This document shows, piece after piece, positions 28,962 through 38,752 of a stretch of 64,000 nt of DNA (positions are counted from its first letter, which is position 1; each line of letters opens with the position of its first letter). The notes beneath the pieces were generated by a model. The model was not told the origin of the DNA. It did not search any database and was given only the letters and a program-made list of their open reading frames with translations. This DNA comes from an uncultured Alphaproteobacteria bacterium (GTDB taxonomy: Bacteria; Pseudomonadota; Alphaproteobacteria; UBA7985), in contig CAJQLX010000037.1 in assembly GCA_905479265.1 (NCBI GenBank), forward strand, positions 1 through 64,000. The letters run 5' to 3'. Position numbers and translations under genes: made by a program.

Positions 28962-31382
28962 TTAGGACCGAACGAGGGTGTATCCGGGGTCGTAAGGTCC
29001 GGGTTTGATGACGTGTGCCTGTACCATCTGCCCCAGAACGTCGATCGCGAGACGGGTTCCTTCAGCCGCCAAGTCCGGTTCGATAAAGGCATAGGCGAGG
29101 TTCATCTTGGTCCGATAGCCCCAGTCGCCCGATGTGACGGTCCCAACGACCGTGTCAGCGACCATCACCGACGCGCCACCGTGTGCTGCGGCATGGTCCG
29201 CATCGAGGTGCAGGCTGACCAGCTTGCGTTGTGGCCCCGCCTCGACCCGCGCTTGCAAGGCTTCCTTGCCGACAAACGCTGGCTTGCTCATATCAACGAA
29301 GCGATCCAGTCCGGTCTCAAAGGGATCAAACTCGGTCAGCAAATCAGATTTCCAGTGCAAATAGCCCTTTTCCAATCGCATGCTTTCGACCGCGCGCGCG
29401 CCAAACAAGCGCAAGCCGTGCGCACCACCAGCCCCACGAATGGCGCGATAGGCAGCGTACAAATGGGCGTTCGGGATATGGATTTCATAGGCCAGTTCGC
29501 CGGAAAAACTCACCGACATGACAACAGCCGGTGCAATGCCAATAAAGGCCTCCCGCACGGACAGCCACGGGAACGCGCTGGCGGACCAGTCGCCCCGGCT
29601 CACAGCGGAGAGAACATCGCGCGACTTTGGCCCCGCCAGCAGCAAAATGGTGTGGTCATCGGTCAGTGTTTTGACCTGCACATCTTCATCCGCGCCAATG
29701 TGCAAATTCAGCCAGTCTCTGTCATGCCATTCTGCGGCCGCCGCAGAACCCACCCAGATCCGACCATCCGGCAGATTGGCCACGGTAACCTCGCTCTTCA
29801 CCATGCCATGATGGTTGAGCAAATACGCCAGTGAGATTTTCCCCGGCGCGGATTTGATCTTGGAACAGCTCATGCGGTCGAGGAAACGGTGGGCATCCGT
29901 CCCGCTGATTTCCATCCGGTTGAACCCGTTAACCTCTGTCAGGCCGACGGCACTTTGAATGGCCGCGACTTCAGCGCCGACGATGTCATGCGCTTCATCG
30001 AATTTGAAACCGTGGGTGACGTGGAAGTCTGGCGCGGGCTTAAAGTACTCAGCGCGTTCCCAGCCATTGACCACGGTAAACTCTGCACCCTCGGCTTCAA
30101 GCACCGGGGTGAGCGGCGTTGTCTTTGCGTAGCGACCAGCAGGGCGGTGCTCGTTGGGGAAATGGAAGCGGAATTCGTTCTGATAGTCCTCAATGGCCTT
30201 GAGCGCGCAAAGTTCGGTGTTGCCGTGTCCCGTAAACCGGCGCGGATCCAGCACCCACGTGTCGTAGCACGCCTCGCCATGGACGATTTGCTGCGCGAGC
30301 AACCACCCGTGTCCGCCGCCTTCGCCCAAGCCCGCACGAAGCCCAATGATGCAAAACGCGTTGCGCTTGCCCGGAATGGGGCCAACCAACGGTGCCCCGT
30401 CGATGGTGTAAGTGATGGGGCCGTTGACGATGGTGTGGATGCCGACGTCTTCCAGCGCAGGCATGCGGGCAAAGGCGCCTTCCAGAACGTCAATCACCCG
30501 GTCCAAATCATCGGGACAAAGGGCGTTGACGAAGTTCGGGTCGATCCCGTCCATGCCCCATGTCCGGCAGTCTTGTTCATAGAAGCCAACCAGCAGACCG
30601 TTCTTTTCCTGACGGCAGTAATAATCGCTGATCGGGCATCGCAGCAGCGGCATGCGGTGACCCGCTTCTTCGATCGCGGGGATGGTGTCGGTGAGCATGT
30701 ATTGGTGCTCCATCGACATAACTGGGTGATGCACGCCCATCATCGCGCCGACTTCATTCACGCGATAACCACAAGCGTTGATCACGACATCGCAGTCAAT
30801 GTTGCCCTTGGTGGTCTCGACCGTCCAAGTGTCGTCGCTGTGCTGCTTCAGACCGGTGACAGGCGTATTGCGATAGACCTCGGCACCCGCTTTTCGCGCC
30901 CGGCGAGCCAGCGCCTGACACAGCTGCGCGGGGTCAATGTCCCCGTCCAGAGGATCCCACAGCCCGCCTATGAGATTGTCCGTGGAAATCAGCGGATGCC
31001 GCCGCGCGCACTCGTCCGCATCCAGAACCTCAAAGTGGACATCCATGCCCCGCGCCATGCTCGCAAAGTGGCGGTAGCCGTCCATCTGCGCCGGTGTGTT
31101 GGCAAGCCGAATACCGCCGTCGGCATGATGATAGTTGATGGGGTAATCCGGGTCGTCGGCAAGCTCTTTGTAGAGGTTGATCGAGTGTGTCTTCAGGCCC
31201 ACCATCGTCTGGTTCATGCCAAAGTTTGTGACTTGGGCCGCAGAGTGCCATGTCGTGCCGCTGGTCAGCTCGTCGCGCTCGACAAGAACCACGTCTGTCC
31301 AGCCTTCTTGAGTCAGATGATAGAGGGTGGAGCAGCCCGCGATGCCGCCCCCGATCACTACAGCTTTGGTCCGCGATTTCAT
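28962..31382 (-). CDS. Dimethylglycine/sarcosine dehydrogenase-like protein (FAD oxidoreductase + GcvT domains)
   Basis: 'AVVIGGGIAGCSTLYHLTQEGWTDVVLVERDELTSGTTWHSAAQV' FAD motif; C-terminal GcvT-like 'LEKGYLHWKSDLLTEFDPFETGLDRFVDMSKPAFVGKEAL'. Confidence 0.9.
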   Translation of the reverse strand: MKSRTKAVVIGGGIAGCSTLYHLTQEGWTDVVLVERDELTSGTTWHSAAQVTNFGMNQTMVGLKTHSINLYKELADDPDYPINYHHADGGIRLANTPAQMDGYRHFASMARGMDVHFEVLDADECARRHPLISTDNLIGGLWDPLDGDIDPAQLCQALARRARKAGAEVYRNTPVTGLKQHSDDTWTVETTKGNIDCDVVINACGYRVNEVGAMMGVHHPVMSMEHQYMLTDTIPAIEEAGHRMPLLRCPISDYYCRQEKNGLLVGFYEQDCRTWGMDGIDPNFVNALCPDDLDRVIDVLEGAFARMPALEDVGIHTIVNGPITYTIDGAPLVGPIPGKRNAFCIIGLRAGLGEGGGHGWLLAQQIVHGEACYDTWVLDPRRFTGHGNTELCALKAIEDYQNEFRFHFPNEHRPAGRYAKTTPLTPVLEAEGAEFTVVNGWERAEYFKPAPDFHVTHGFKFDEAHDIVGAEVAAIQSAVGLTEVNGFNRMEISGTDAHRFLDRMSCSKIKSAPGKISLAYLLNHHGMVKSEVTVANLPDGRIWVGSAAAAEWHDRDWLNLHIGADEDVQVKTLTDDHTILLLAGPKSRDVLSAVSRGDWSASAFPWLSVREAFIGIAPAVVMSVSFSGELAYEIHIPNAHLYAAYRAIRGAGGAHGLRLFGARAVESMRLEKGYLHWKSDLLTEFDPFETGLDRFVDMSKPAFVGKEALQARVEAGPQRKLVSLHLDADHAAAHGGASVMVADTVVGTVTSGDWGYRTKMNLAYAFIEPDLAAEGTRLAIDVLGQMVQAHVIKPGPYDPGYTLVRS

Positions 31383-31575
31383 GCTTGTCTCTCCGACGCG
31401 TCAAATGTTGCCTTTCCTTCTGAGTTCTCTTGGCTCTAGGTCAACGCACAGATCGTAAATGCGGAAAAATAGGAATAGAAATTCTGTAAAACAGGATAAA
31501 GGGAAGTCTGCTTTCGCGCGGCTCTTGGCTTTGCCATGACGATCAGACAGCGGTCTGTAAAGGTAGCACCCTCCG

Positions 31576-33111
31576 ATGAGCGAAACCCAACCCAATCAGA
31601 AAGCCTCCCGTCGTTCCGGTCGTAAGGAGCGCATGGCCTTGCGCGCTGCCAAGCCGGACGTTCACCCCTGTCCACCCGGCCAGCCCGGCGGCGCTTACAA
31701 GCCTTTGTCCGAGACCGACTTGCAGTCCATTTTCGAAACCGCACTGCGGCTGCTCGAAGAGCTGGGCATGGGCGAAGTTCCTGATAATCTGGCGCAAACG
31801 CTGTTGGCCAGTGGTGCAACGGACAACGGCAAAGGTCGGTTCCTGCTGCCGCGCGCGTTGGTCCAAGATGCCATCGATCAGGCTTCAAAGGTCTTTACTT
31901 TGCACGGCAGAGACGAGCGGCGGAGCATCGTTGTCGGCGGTGATGCTGTCCACTTCGGCACTGGCGGTGCGGCGGTGCAAACGCTCGATATGACGGATGG
32001 GCTCTACCGCCCCTCGACGCTCGCGGATTTGCACGACTTTACGCGGCTACAGGATACGCTGGAAAATGTCAGCTGGTTTACCCGCTGCTGCGTTGCGACC
32101 GACGTGCCGGACAATTTCGACTTGGACGTCAACACCGTCTATGCGCTGCTCGCCAATACAACCAAGCCCGTCGCGACGTCCTTCACATTGGCTGAGCACG
32201 TTGATCCTATCGTTGAGATGTTGGACATCGCTTCTGGGGGGCCGGGCACGTTCGCGGAGCGTCCTTTCGTCAAGGCGCACATCAGCCCGGTGATCTCCCC
32301 CATGCGCTTCGGGGAGGATGCTGTTGATGTCGTGTTCAAGTGTATTGAACACCGTATTCCGATCTCAAACATTACCGCCGCCCAAGCCGGCGCAACGGCA
32401 CCGGCGACCATGGCCGGATTTTTGGCGCAATCGCTGGCCGAAACGCTGGCGTCGCTTGTCATGGTCCATTCGATCGAGCCGGGCTTTCCGATGGTATTCT
32501 CCAACTGGCCTTTGGTCATCGATTTGCGCACCGGAGCCTTTGTTGGGGGCGGCGGTGAGACGACCTTGCTGAACGCAGCGTCGGCGCAGCTGTCAAACTG
32601 GCTGGGGCTGTGTTCTGGCGTGGCCAGTTCCATGACCGACGCCAAGGCGATCGACGCCCAGTACGGCGTTGAAAAGGGGATGACGTCGTTGGCGGCGGGG
32701 CTGGCCGGTGGCAATCTGATCTACGAAAGCTCGGGCATGACGGCCTCATTGCTCGGCGCAAGTTTTGAAGCGTTTATTCTCGATGATGAAATGCATGCGC
32801 ACACCTACCGGACTTTGCGCGGGGTTGAGGTGACAGAGGCCAATTTGGGCTTCGACGACATCTGTGGCGCTGTGTTGGGTGAAGGCCACTTTTTGGGTGG
32901 CGACCAGACGCTCGCGGCGATGGAGCGCGACTATTTCTACCCGCCGCTGGCTGATCGCGACAATCCTAGCGTATGGGGCGACAGCGGCGCACCGACGGCG
33001 TGGGATCGGGCCAAACGCAAGGCGCAACAGGTGCTGGCCACCCACCGACCGCAGTACTTGTCGCCCGAGCAAGACGCGGAAATTCGGGCGCGTTTCAACA
33101 TTATTCTCTGA
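31576..33111 (+). CDS. Trimethylamine methyltransferase (MttB) superfamily protein, non-pyrrolysine
   Basis: 'GAGGAAVQTLDMTDGLYRPSTLADLHDFTRLQDTLENVSWFTRC'-type MttB-like sequence (here GTGGAAVQTLDMT); full-length 511-aa ORF with no in-frame TAG. Confidence 0.88.
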   Translation: MSETQPNQKASRRSGRKERMALRAAKPDVHPCPPGQPGGAYKPLSETDLQSIFETALRLLEELGMGEVPDNLAQTLLASGATDNGKGRFLLPRALVQDAIDQASKVFTLHGRDERRSIVVGGDAVHFGTGGAAVQTLDMTDGLYRPSTLADLHDFTRLQDTLENVSWFTRCCVATDVPDNFDLDVNTVYALLANTTKPVATSFTLAEHVDPIVEMLDIASGGPGTFAERPFVKAHISPVISPMRFGEDAVDVVFKCIEHRIPISNITAAQAGATAPATMAGFLAQSLAETLASLVMVHSIEPGFPMVFSNWPLVIDLRTGAFVGGGGETTLLNAASAQLSNWLGLCSGVASSMTDAKAIDAQYGVEKGMTSLAAGLAGGNLIYESSGMTASLLGASFEAFILDDEMHAHTYRTLRGVEVTEANLGFDDICGAVLGEGHFLGGDQTLAAMERDYFYPPLADRDNPSVWGDSGAPTAWDRAKRKAQQVLATHRPQYLSPEQDAEIRARFNIIL

Positions 33112-33119
33112 CGCTCAGC

Positions 33120-34085
33120 TTAGCTCAGGTCGCTGTTGAGCATCACAAAGTGATCTTCCAAGAAGGGGACTTGCGCCACCGCAGGCTCTAGCGTGCGGCT
33201 GTGAATTAACGTGCGCAGCATGGATTCGAGCATCTCAGCGAGAATGGTCGCACTGCCCGGTACGGTAATCAGCGCAATTTCTCGCGCGAATTGCGCACGC
33301 GGAAAGGGGTGCAAGGACAGGCCGTGCCATAGGCTTTTGGCACGGGTGAAACATGTCGCGGTCGAAATCGTCCAGCCTTGACCGGCTGCAACCATCGTCA
33401 TCAGCGCTTGGTTGCTTTCCGCGCTCATGCGGTGGGGCAGTTGGATCCGCAATCGGTTCAACTGCGCCTCGATTTGACGGCCAATATGTTGCTCGCTGGA
33501 ATACCGCAGAAAAGGCAGATCAGGGCGGGGCTCACTAAAGTCCGGACAGGGTTCCCCCGATGGGACCACCACCACATAAGGATCGCGCAGCAGCGCGCGT
33601 TGCTCCAACCCGGCAAGTCCTTCACTGGGAACGGTCGCAACCCCAGCTTCGATCCGTCGGTCGGTGAGCAGCTGTAGAATCTCATGACTGGGCCGGGAAA
33701 AATGCTCGAAGGCGCAGTTGGGCAGCAGGCGGGCCAACTCCAGCGTCAATTCGGGCGCAACCTCCGTGTCGAAATCGTCGATCAGGCCCAGCCGTAGCCG
33801 CCGAATGGCCGCGATATCGTCCTGCAACATCTCAGCCTCAGCCTGCAAAACGCGCTGCAACAGCGCCTCGGCGTGCTGCAGGAACCGATGCCCATTGGCG
33901 GTCAGGGCCAGCGGACGCTTGGCGTGGTCGAACAAGGGCGCGCCCAAGTGTGCCTCTAGCTTCTGCAAGTGGCTGGACAGCGTGCTGGTGGCGAGACCGG
34001 AGCGGGTTGCGGCGTCTTGCAGGGAGCCGCTGCGTGCAACGGCGACAAAGGCTTGAAGCCACAGAAAAGAGAGCTTGGATGACAT
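33120..34085 (-). CDS. LysR family transcriptional regulator
   Basis: 'LSFLWLQAFVAVARSGSLQDAATRSGLATSTLSSHLQKLEAHLGAPLFDH'. Confidence 0.9.
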   Translation of the reverse strand: MSSKLSFLWLQAFVAVARSGSLQDAATRSGLATSTLSSHLQKLEAHLGAPLFDHAKRPLALTANGHRFLQHAEALLQRVLQAEAEMLQDDIAAIRRLRLGLIDDFDTEVAPELTLELARLLPNCAFEHFSRPSHEILQLLTDRRIEAGVATVPSEGLAGLEQRALLRDPYVVVVPSGEPCPDFSEPRPDLPFLRYSSEQHIGRQIEAQLNRLRIQLPHRMSAESNQALMTMVAAGQGWTISTATCFTRAKSLWHGLSLHPFPRAQFAREIALITVPGSATILAEMLESMLRTLIHSRTLEPAVAQVPFLEDHFVMLNSDLS

Positions 34086-34422
34086 GGTGAAAAACCTACC
34101 GCGCCAACAGGCGGACGACAACGCTGCACGTCCTGCGCACGGATTCGTCCAAACGAAATACCCTGCTAAAGCGCGGTTCTACCAAAGATAACTAAAGAAT
34201 TTCAGCGCAGAAACAGATGATACAGGACGAAATTGCCTGTTTCCGCAAAATAAAACGCAGAAAACGGCGCGTTACGCTGAGGTGGCACAAGGGGTCTCGT
34301 CAACCGCAGCAACGCCTCGCCAAACAGCAGGGGGGCCGCGAGGGGACAAAACGAAACGAACACACACGGCGCGCCCTCCTCCTCCACCCGAAACGCAGCG
34401 TCGGCTTTGAAAGGTTAAACCC

Positions 34423-34854
34423 ATGTTCTTCATTTCTGCTCTCAAGCGTGCGGCTGTTGCTTCTCTGGTCGCTCTTTCTTTCTCCGCCCTATCCGCACCG
34501 GCTTATGCCAATTCTTCGCTCTCTGGCAGCATCTCGGTCGGCATCCAAGGCTCCACACCCGAAGAGAAACAAGCCATTTCCAATGGGTTGTTCCTTTACG
34601 CTCTGTTCCAAGGTCTGCAGGGCGATGATGCCGTTCTGCGCCAGTTGGGCAACGGCAATGCCGCAGGCTTTTTGCAGGGTGGCGCTGGTAACTTTGGCAT
34701 CATCGAGCAACACGGCGACGATCATACCGGGACGCTGAACCAACAAGGCAACGGAAATGCTTTTGGTTTGTTCCAATTCGGTGAAGGCACCGAGGGCCAC
34801 GTGACCCAAGAAGGCAATGGCGAAGGTGGCCTCCTGTTTCAGTTCGGTTTCTAA
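34423..34854 (+). CDS. Secreted curlin-repeat-like protein
   Basis: Signal peptide 'LKRAAVASLVALSFSALSAPAYA'; repeats 'LRQLGNGNAAGFLQGGAGNFGIIEQHG...LNQQGNGNAFGLFQFGEGTEGHVTQEGNGEGGLLFQFG' match the QxGxxNxxxxxQxG curlin pattern. Confidence 0.7.
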   Translation: MFFISALKRAAVASLVALSFSALSAPAYANSSLSGSISVGIQGSTPEEKQAISNGLFLYALFQGLQGDDAVLRQLGNGNAAGFLQGGAGNFGIIEQHGDDHTGTLNQQGNGNAFGLFQFGEGTEGHVTQEGNGEGGLLFQFGF

Positions 34855-34895
34855 GATCGAACCAACGCCAAAAACACCTCCCTCCCACTCTCCCC

Positions 34896-34935
34896 ACGGG
34901 GCAAGCTGACGGCTTGCCCCCGTTTGCGTTTTTGG
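34896..34935 (+). terminator. Intrinsic terminator of the curlin-like gene
   Basis: acggggcaagc-tgacg-gcttgcccccgt followed by ttgcgttttt. Confidence 0.75.
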
Positions 34936-35039
34936 CGCGTTTTCAAGTCGGTCGATCTGTGGTTAGTGAACGGGGTCGCCTGACGTGTTTTTGAGGCGCT
35001 GCGTCTTTGTCCCACTGTTCCGTCTTCAGGCTCCCGCAC

Positions 35040-36212
35040 ATGTCCTCTGAACCTCGCTCCATGTCGCTTCGCTACGCTTTAGCCGGCGCGCTGGCTATGG
35101 CCATTGGCATGGGGATTGGGCGGTTTGCCTATACACCCATTCTGCCGGGCATGATGGAAGGGTTGGGCCTCACCGCTTCTGATGCCGGGCTTATCGCTTC
35201 GGCAAACTACGTGGGCTATCTCATCGGTGCCATTCTCGCCGGGGGCGGTTGGGGTCAAGGGCGGGAGCGCAGCATGGCCTATCTGGGCACGGGTGGAACC
35301 GCTGTTTTGACCGCAGCGATGGGTTTGACCGACGCCATGCCTGCGTTTCTGCTGATCCGGTTCGTCGCAGGTATCGCCAGTGCCTTTATGATGATTTTCC
35401 TCTCGACCATCATTTTCAGTCAGTTGGCTCGCACTCAGCAGGCTGGCTTGCAGAGCCTGCATTTTGGCGGCGTTGGCTTGGGTATCACAGTATCGGCCAT
35501 CGTGACCGGAGCGGTCTTTGTGCTGGGTTTGGGCTGGCAAATGAATTGGTTTGCCGCCGCAGGGGTCAGCGCCATCGCCTTTATGGCTGTTGTCTGGTTG
35601 ATGGGCGTTGATGACTATGCACCGCCCAGTCAGTCGCGCCGGGAACCGCCCTTGGTTTGGAACCCCGCGCTGGCCAAAATCACGCTCGCCTATGCCATTT
35701 TCGGCGCAGGATACATCGTCACCGCAACCTTTCTCATCGCCATTGTTCGACAAAGCGACGGGGGGTTTGTGGTGGAATCTGGCGTTTGGTTGGCCGCAGG
35801 GTTGGCGGGTGCGCCTTCCGTCTGGCTCTGGAGCCTTGTCGCCCGACGGTTTGGCCTCGCGACAGCATTTGGCATCGGATGCGTGGTCGAAGCCGTTGGC
35901 GTCGTTGCGAGTGTCTCGATTGGCGGCTATGGCGCTCAGCTGCTCGCTGGCGCGCTTCTGGGCGGAACGTTTATCGCGGTTACGGCGATGGGCTTACAGA
36001 TTGGACGCGCCGTCGCCGGTGACGCGCCTCGCCGTGCTTTGGCGATTATGACGGCGGCCTTTGGCGTTGGCCAAATCACCGGACCACTGCTGGCTGGAAT
36101 TGCCGCCGATCTCACGGGATCATTTTTCGCGCCGTCCATCGGTGCGGCAGTGGCGCTGATGATTGCTGGCTTGGTCGGGCTTCAAGCCAGCAATCGACCG
36201 TCCGATCAGTAG
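35040..36212 (+). CDS. YbfB/YjiJ-type MFS transporter
   Basis: 'LRYALAGALAMAIGMGIGRFAYTPILPGMMEGLGLTASDAGLIASANYVGYLIGA'; multiple TM segments. Confidence 0.85.
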   Translation: MSSEPRSMSLRYALAGALAMAIGMGIGRFAYTPILPGMMEGLGLTASDAGLIASANYVGYLIGAILAGGGWGQGRERSMAYLGTGGTAVLTAAMGLTDAMPAFLLIRFVAGIASAFMMIFLSTIIFSQLARTQQAGLQSLHFGGVGLGITVSAIVTGAVFVLGLGWQMNWFAAAGVSAIAFMAVVWLMGVDDYAPPSQSRREPPLVWNPALAKITLAYAIFGAGYIVTATFLIAIVRQSDGGFVVESGVWLAAGLAGAPSVWLWSLVARRFGLATAFGIGCVVEAVGVVASVSIGGYGAQLLAGALLGGTFIAVTAMGLQIGRAVAGDAPRRALAIMTAAFGVGQITGPLLAGIAADLTGSFFAPSIGAAVALMIAGLVGLQASNRPSDQ

Positions 36213-37048
36213 CAGCCGAGCTTGTACACCCGCTTGTTGCCATGGCGATAAGCAACGTTCAGACGACTGGGAATCAGATCCATCGTTATGATGTCACGGT
36301 CGCTGAAAACCCGATCGCCGGGATCAAGCAGGTCGTCAGGAATCAGCGTGTAGCGCTTGTTCATATAGGGTGCCACCGCTGCCATGCCGCAGGTGTCGTC
36401 CGGATCGACGGGCGCGGCGGTTTCGTCGGGTTGATTGTTATCAAGCAGCTCATTGAGCAGAAGCAGACCGCCCAAAATAAGACCGCCTGTGACGATCTGT
36501 TCTTCCAAACTTGGTCCCGTGCCGCCAGATGCAGCACCGGATTCAGGGCTGCTGTCGGCGACTTCCTCTTCGGGGGCCAGTTCAGCCGGTGGGCTGTCCT
36601 CGACCTGATTTGCTCCCGCCAAAGCCGCGATTTCCGCCTCGCTCGCAGAGCCAAAAATCAGGGTTGCTGAAACATAGTTGCCGGACGCGCCGAGTTCAGC
36701 GCTGTAATCCATAACGATTTCACCGTTGACCAAAAAGGCATCGAATTCGTGGAAGTCTTCGCCGTTCTCCAAGAAAGCTTGCCAACGCACCACATTTCCA
36801 AAGGCATCGTAAAACAGTTCCGCGCGCGTCGCGCCCCAGCTGCACAATTGCGCATCACAGTCGCCGACGACTTCGAGAATGGAGATGTCTTCGGTGCCGC
36901 GAAGGTTCAGCAGTTTTGGCACTTGGTTCTGCTGGCCCAAGAGCTTCCAGTACCCAGCAGCACCTTCCCAATCCGCCATCGCTGGACGAGCAAGCGTAAG
37001 GGCAAGAATGACGGCTAAGATGGTGTTGAGTTTGATGAATAATCGCAT
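36206..37048 (-). CDS. Secreted/membrane protein with I78 peptidase-inhibitor-like C-terminus
   Basis: N-terminal signal 'LNTILAVILALTLARPAMA'; TM-like 'IVTGGLILGGLLLLNELL'; C-term 'DPGDRVFSDRDIITMDLIPSRLNVAYRHGNKRVYKLGCY' resembles the I78 pattern. Confidence 0.6.
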   Translation of the reverse strand: MRLFIKLNTILAVILALTLARPAMADWEGAAGYWKLLGQQNQVPKLLNLRGTEDISILEVVGDCDAQLCSWGATRAELFYDAFGNVVRWQAFLENGEDFHEFDAFLVNGEIVMDYSAELGASGNYVSATLIFGSASEAEIAALAGANQVEDSPPAELAPEEEVADSSPESGAASGGTGPSLEEQIVTGGLILGGLLLLNELLDNNQPDETAAPVDPDDTCGMAAVAPYMNKRYTLIPDDLLDPGDRVFSDRDIITMDLIPSRLNVAYRHGNKRVYKLGCY

Positions 37049-37270
37049 GACGTCCTCCGGCTTGAGCGCTCTAAAAGGCCCCCAAACACTCTCTAAGGTC
37101 AATAAAGCACTTTCTAATATAAAAGAAAAAACGTCCAAAAACGTTCACAAATGCGCGTTTAAATCACAAAAATGCGCAGAAATGCAGAAGTAACCTCTTG
37201 GAAGCTCGACGATGGGCCGCGCAGCGCTTCATTTCTTGATTTGGTTCTCGGCGGGCTGGATAGTGACCGC

Positions 37271-37876
37271 ATGTTCAGTTTTACCCTCGCCCTCATTTTA
37301 TTGATGTTCACGCCCGGCCCTGCTGTTTTGACCGCTGCCGGATTTGGCGCGTCCTATGGCTTTCGGCGTTCGGTGGGTTTTGTCATTGGTTTGCTGATTG
37401 GCGCGAACCTCGTCTGCTTGGCGATTGTTAGCGGGTTTGCCGCGGTCCTCTTCTCCGTGCCATGGCTCAGACTGGTATTGGTGGCGGCATCGTTCGGTTT
37501 TTTGCTCTTTCTGGCGAGTAAGATTGCTCTGGCTGGGGTCAAGCTGGCGTTCATCAGCTCAAGCCGGCCACCGGGAATCATCGGCGGTATCTTGATCCAA
37601 ACCGTCAATCCGAAGGCTTACGCCGTTATGACGTCCATGGTCACAGGCTTCAGCTACGCGCCGGATAACCTTGGTTTTGAGTTAACAACGAAGATCCTGA
37701 TCGCCAACGTCATTTGGTTGCCGATGCATTTGATGTGGCTTTGGGCCGGGGTTCGGTTGCACGCGCTGAACCTTTCAGATCGCACTCAAAGGTGGATAAA
37801 CGTCACGATGGCAGGCGGTTTGGTGCTGGTGGTCTTGCTGTCGGCATCATCGTTTCTGACCGCGGAGCAGGCTTAA
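37271..37876 (+). CDS. LysE family translocator
   Basis: 'MFSFTLALILLMFTPGPAVLTAAGFGASYGFRRSVGFVIGLLIGANLV'. Confidence 0.85.
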   Translation: MFSFTLALILLMFTPGPAVLTAAGFGASYGFRRSVGFVIGLLIGANLVCLAIVSGFAAVLFSVPWLRLVLVAASFGFLLFLASKIALAGVKLAFISSSRPPGIIGGILIQTVNPKAYAVMTSMVTGFSYAPDNLGFELTTKILIANVIWLPMHLMWLWAGVRLHALNLSDRTQRWINVTMAGGLVLVVLLSASSFLTAEQA

Positions 37877-38172
37877 ACCAGTCCATTCGGTCAACCGATT
37901 GGTTTCTGTATTTCCGGTCACAGCGATAAGCTAAACCATTGCGCAAGAAACAAAAAATATCGATTTGAGGAGGAATAATAAATCCAAGGCAAAAAATTTG
38001 CATAATAATGAATATGAAGGCGAAATACACTTGGAGTCGCATAAAGTTTTGATAAAAATCAAACGTCGCGTGCTGCTTGAAGTGGCTTGGACGAAGGCTA
38101 AAAAATTCCCTTCTTCTGAACGCCTTAGGAACATGTGGCCATCACCAATATTCCAAACGGAGCCCTGGTCTC

Positions 38173-38607
38173 ATGGAAGAACTTCAGATTTTCAACGCCC
38201 AAACTCAGTCTTACGTCGCAAACGGTTTGTTCCAAATTGCTGTTGTCATCGGCGTCTTCATCGTATTCCGCGCCGCGCGTTTTGCCCGTCAAAACAACAT
38301 TGCAGCCAAAGTGCTGGTCTCACTCTTTGGTCTCGTCATTAGTTTCTTCAGCCTGAACATCGGCTCTCTTCGTCCGCAGATTGAACAACTCACGGCGCTG
38401 CGTCTTGCTGACGCGCAAGCCGCTGGCGCGACGCTTTCAAACAACGCGGTCGCGTACATTGAGCAGATTGGCATGAGCGCGGGTGAGGTGCTTCCGGCAC
38501 AGGCAAACCTGTTCGGTGACATTGGTACGGTTGTCTTCACGGCTGTCTTCTTGCTGATCGCCTTGGGCACCATCTGGGTGCCGGGTTCCGACTTCTCCGA
38601 GAAGTAA
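38173..38607 (+). CDS. Hypothetical protein with two predicted TM segments
   Basis: Hydrophobic 'GLFQIAVVIGVFIVFRAARF' and 'GDIGTVVFTAVFLLIALGTIWV'; flanked by a clear terminator. Confidence 0.6.
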   Translation: MEELQIFNAQTQSYVANGLFQIAVVIGVFIVFRAARFARQNNIAAKVLVSLFGLVISFFSLNIGSLRPQIEQLTALRLADAQAAGATLSNNAVAYIEQIGMSAGEVLPAQANLFGDIGTVVFTAVFLLIALGTIWVPGSDFSEK

Positions 38608-38640
38608 ATCGATCACACTCACATTTCGTGAGGCGACATG

Positions 38641-38687
38641 GGGTGCGCGCTGGCCTGAAAAAGGGTCAGCGCGCACCCTTTTTTTGT
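38641..38687 (+). terminator. Intrinsic terminator
   Basis: gggtgcgcgctg-N14-cagcgcgcaccc followed by tttttttt. Confidence 0.85.
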
Positions 38688-38752
38688 TGGCATAAAGTGC
38701 GGAGCCTTGGGCGGGAATGTGTGATACGTCCCCCTCAGCAAAGGGGCGAGAT

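Noticed and set aside
29889-31439. 516-aa ORF on the plus strand
   Set aside because: Antisense to the well-supported DMGDH-like CDS; composition reads as a shadow ORF in GC-rich coding DNA
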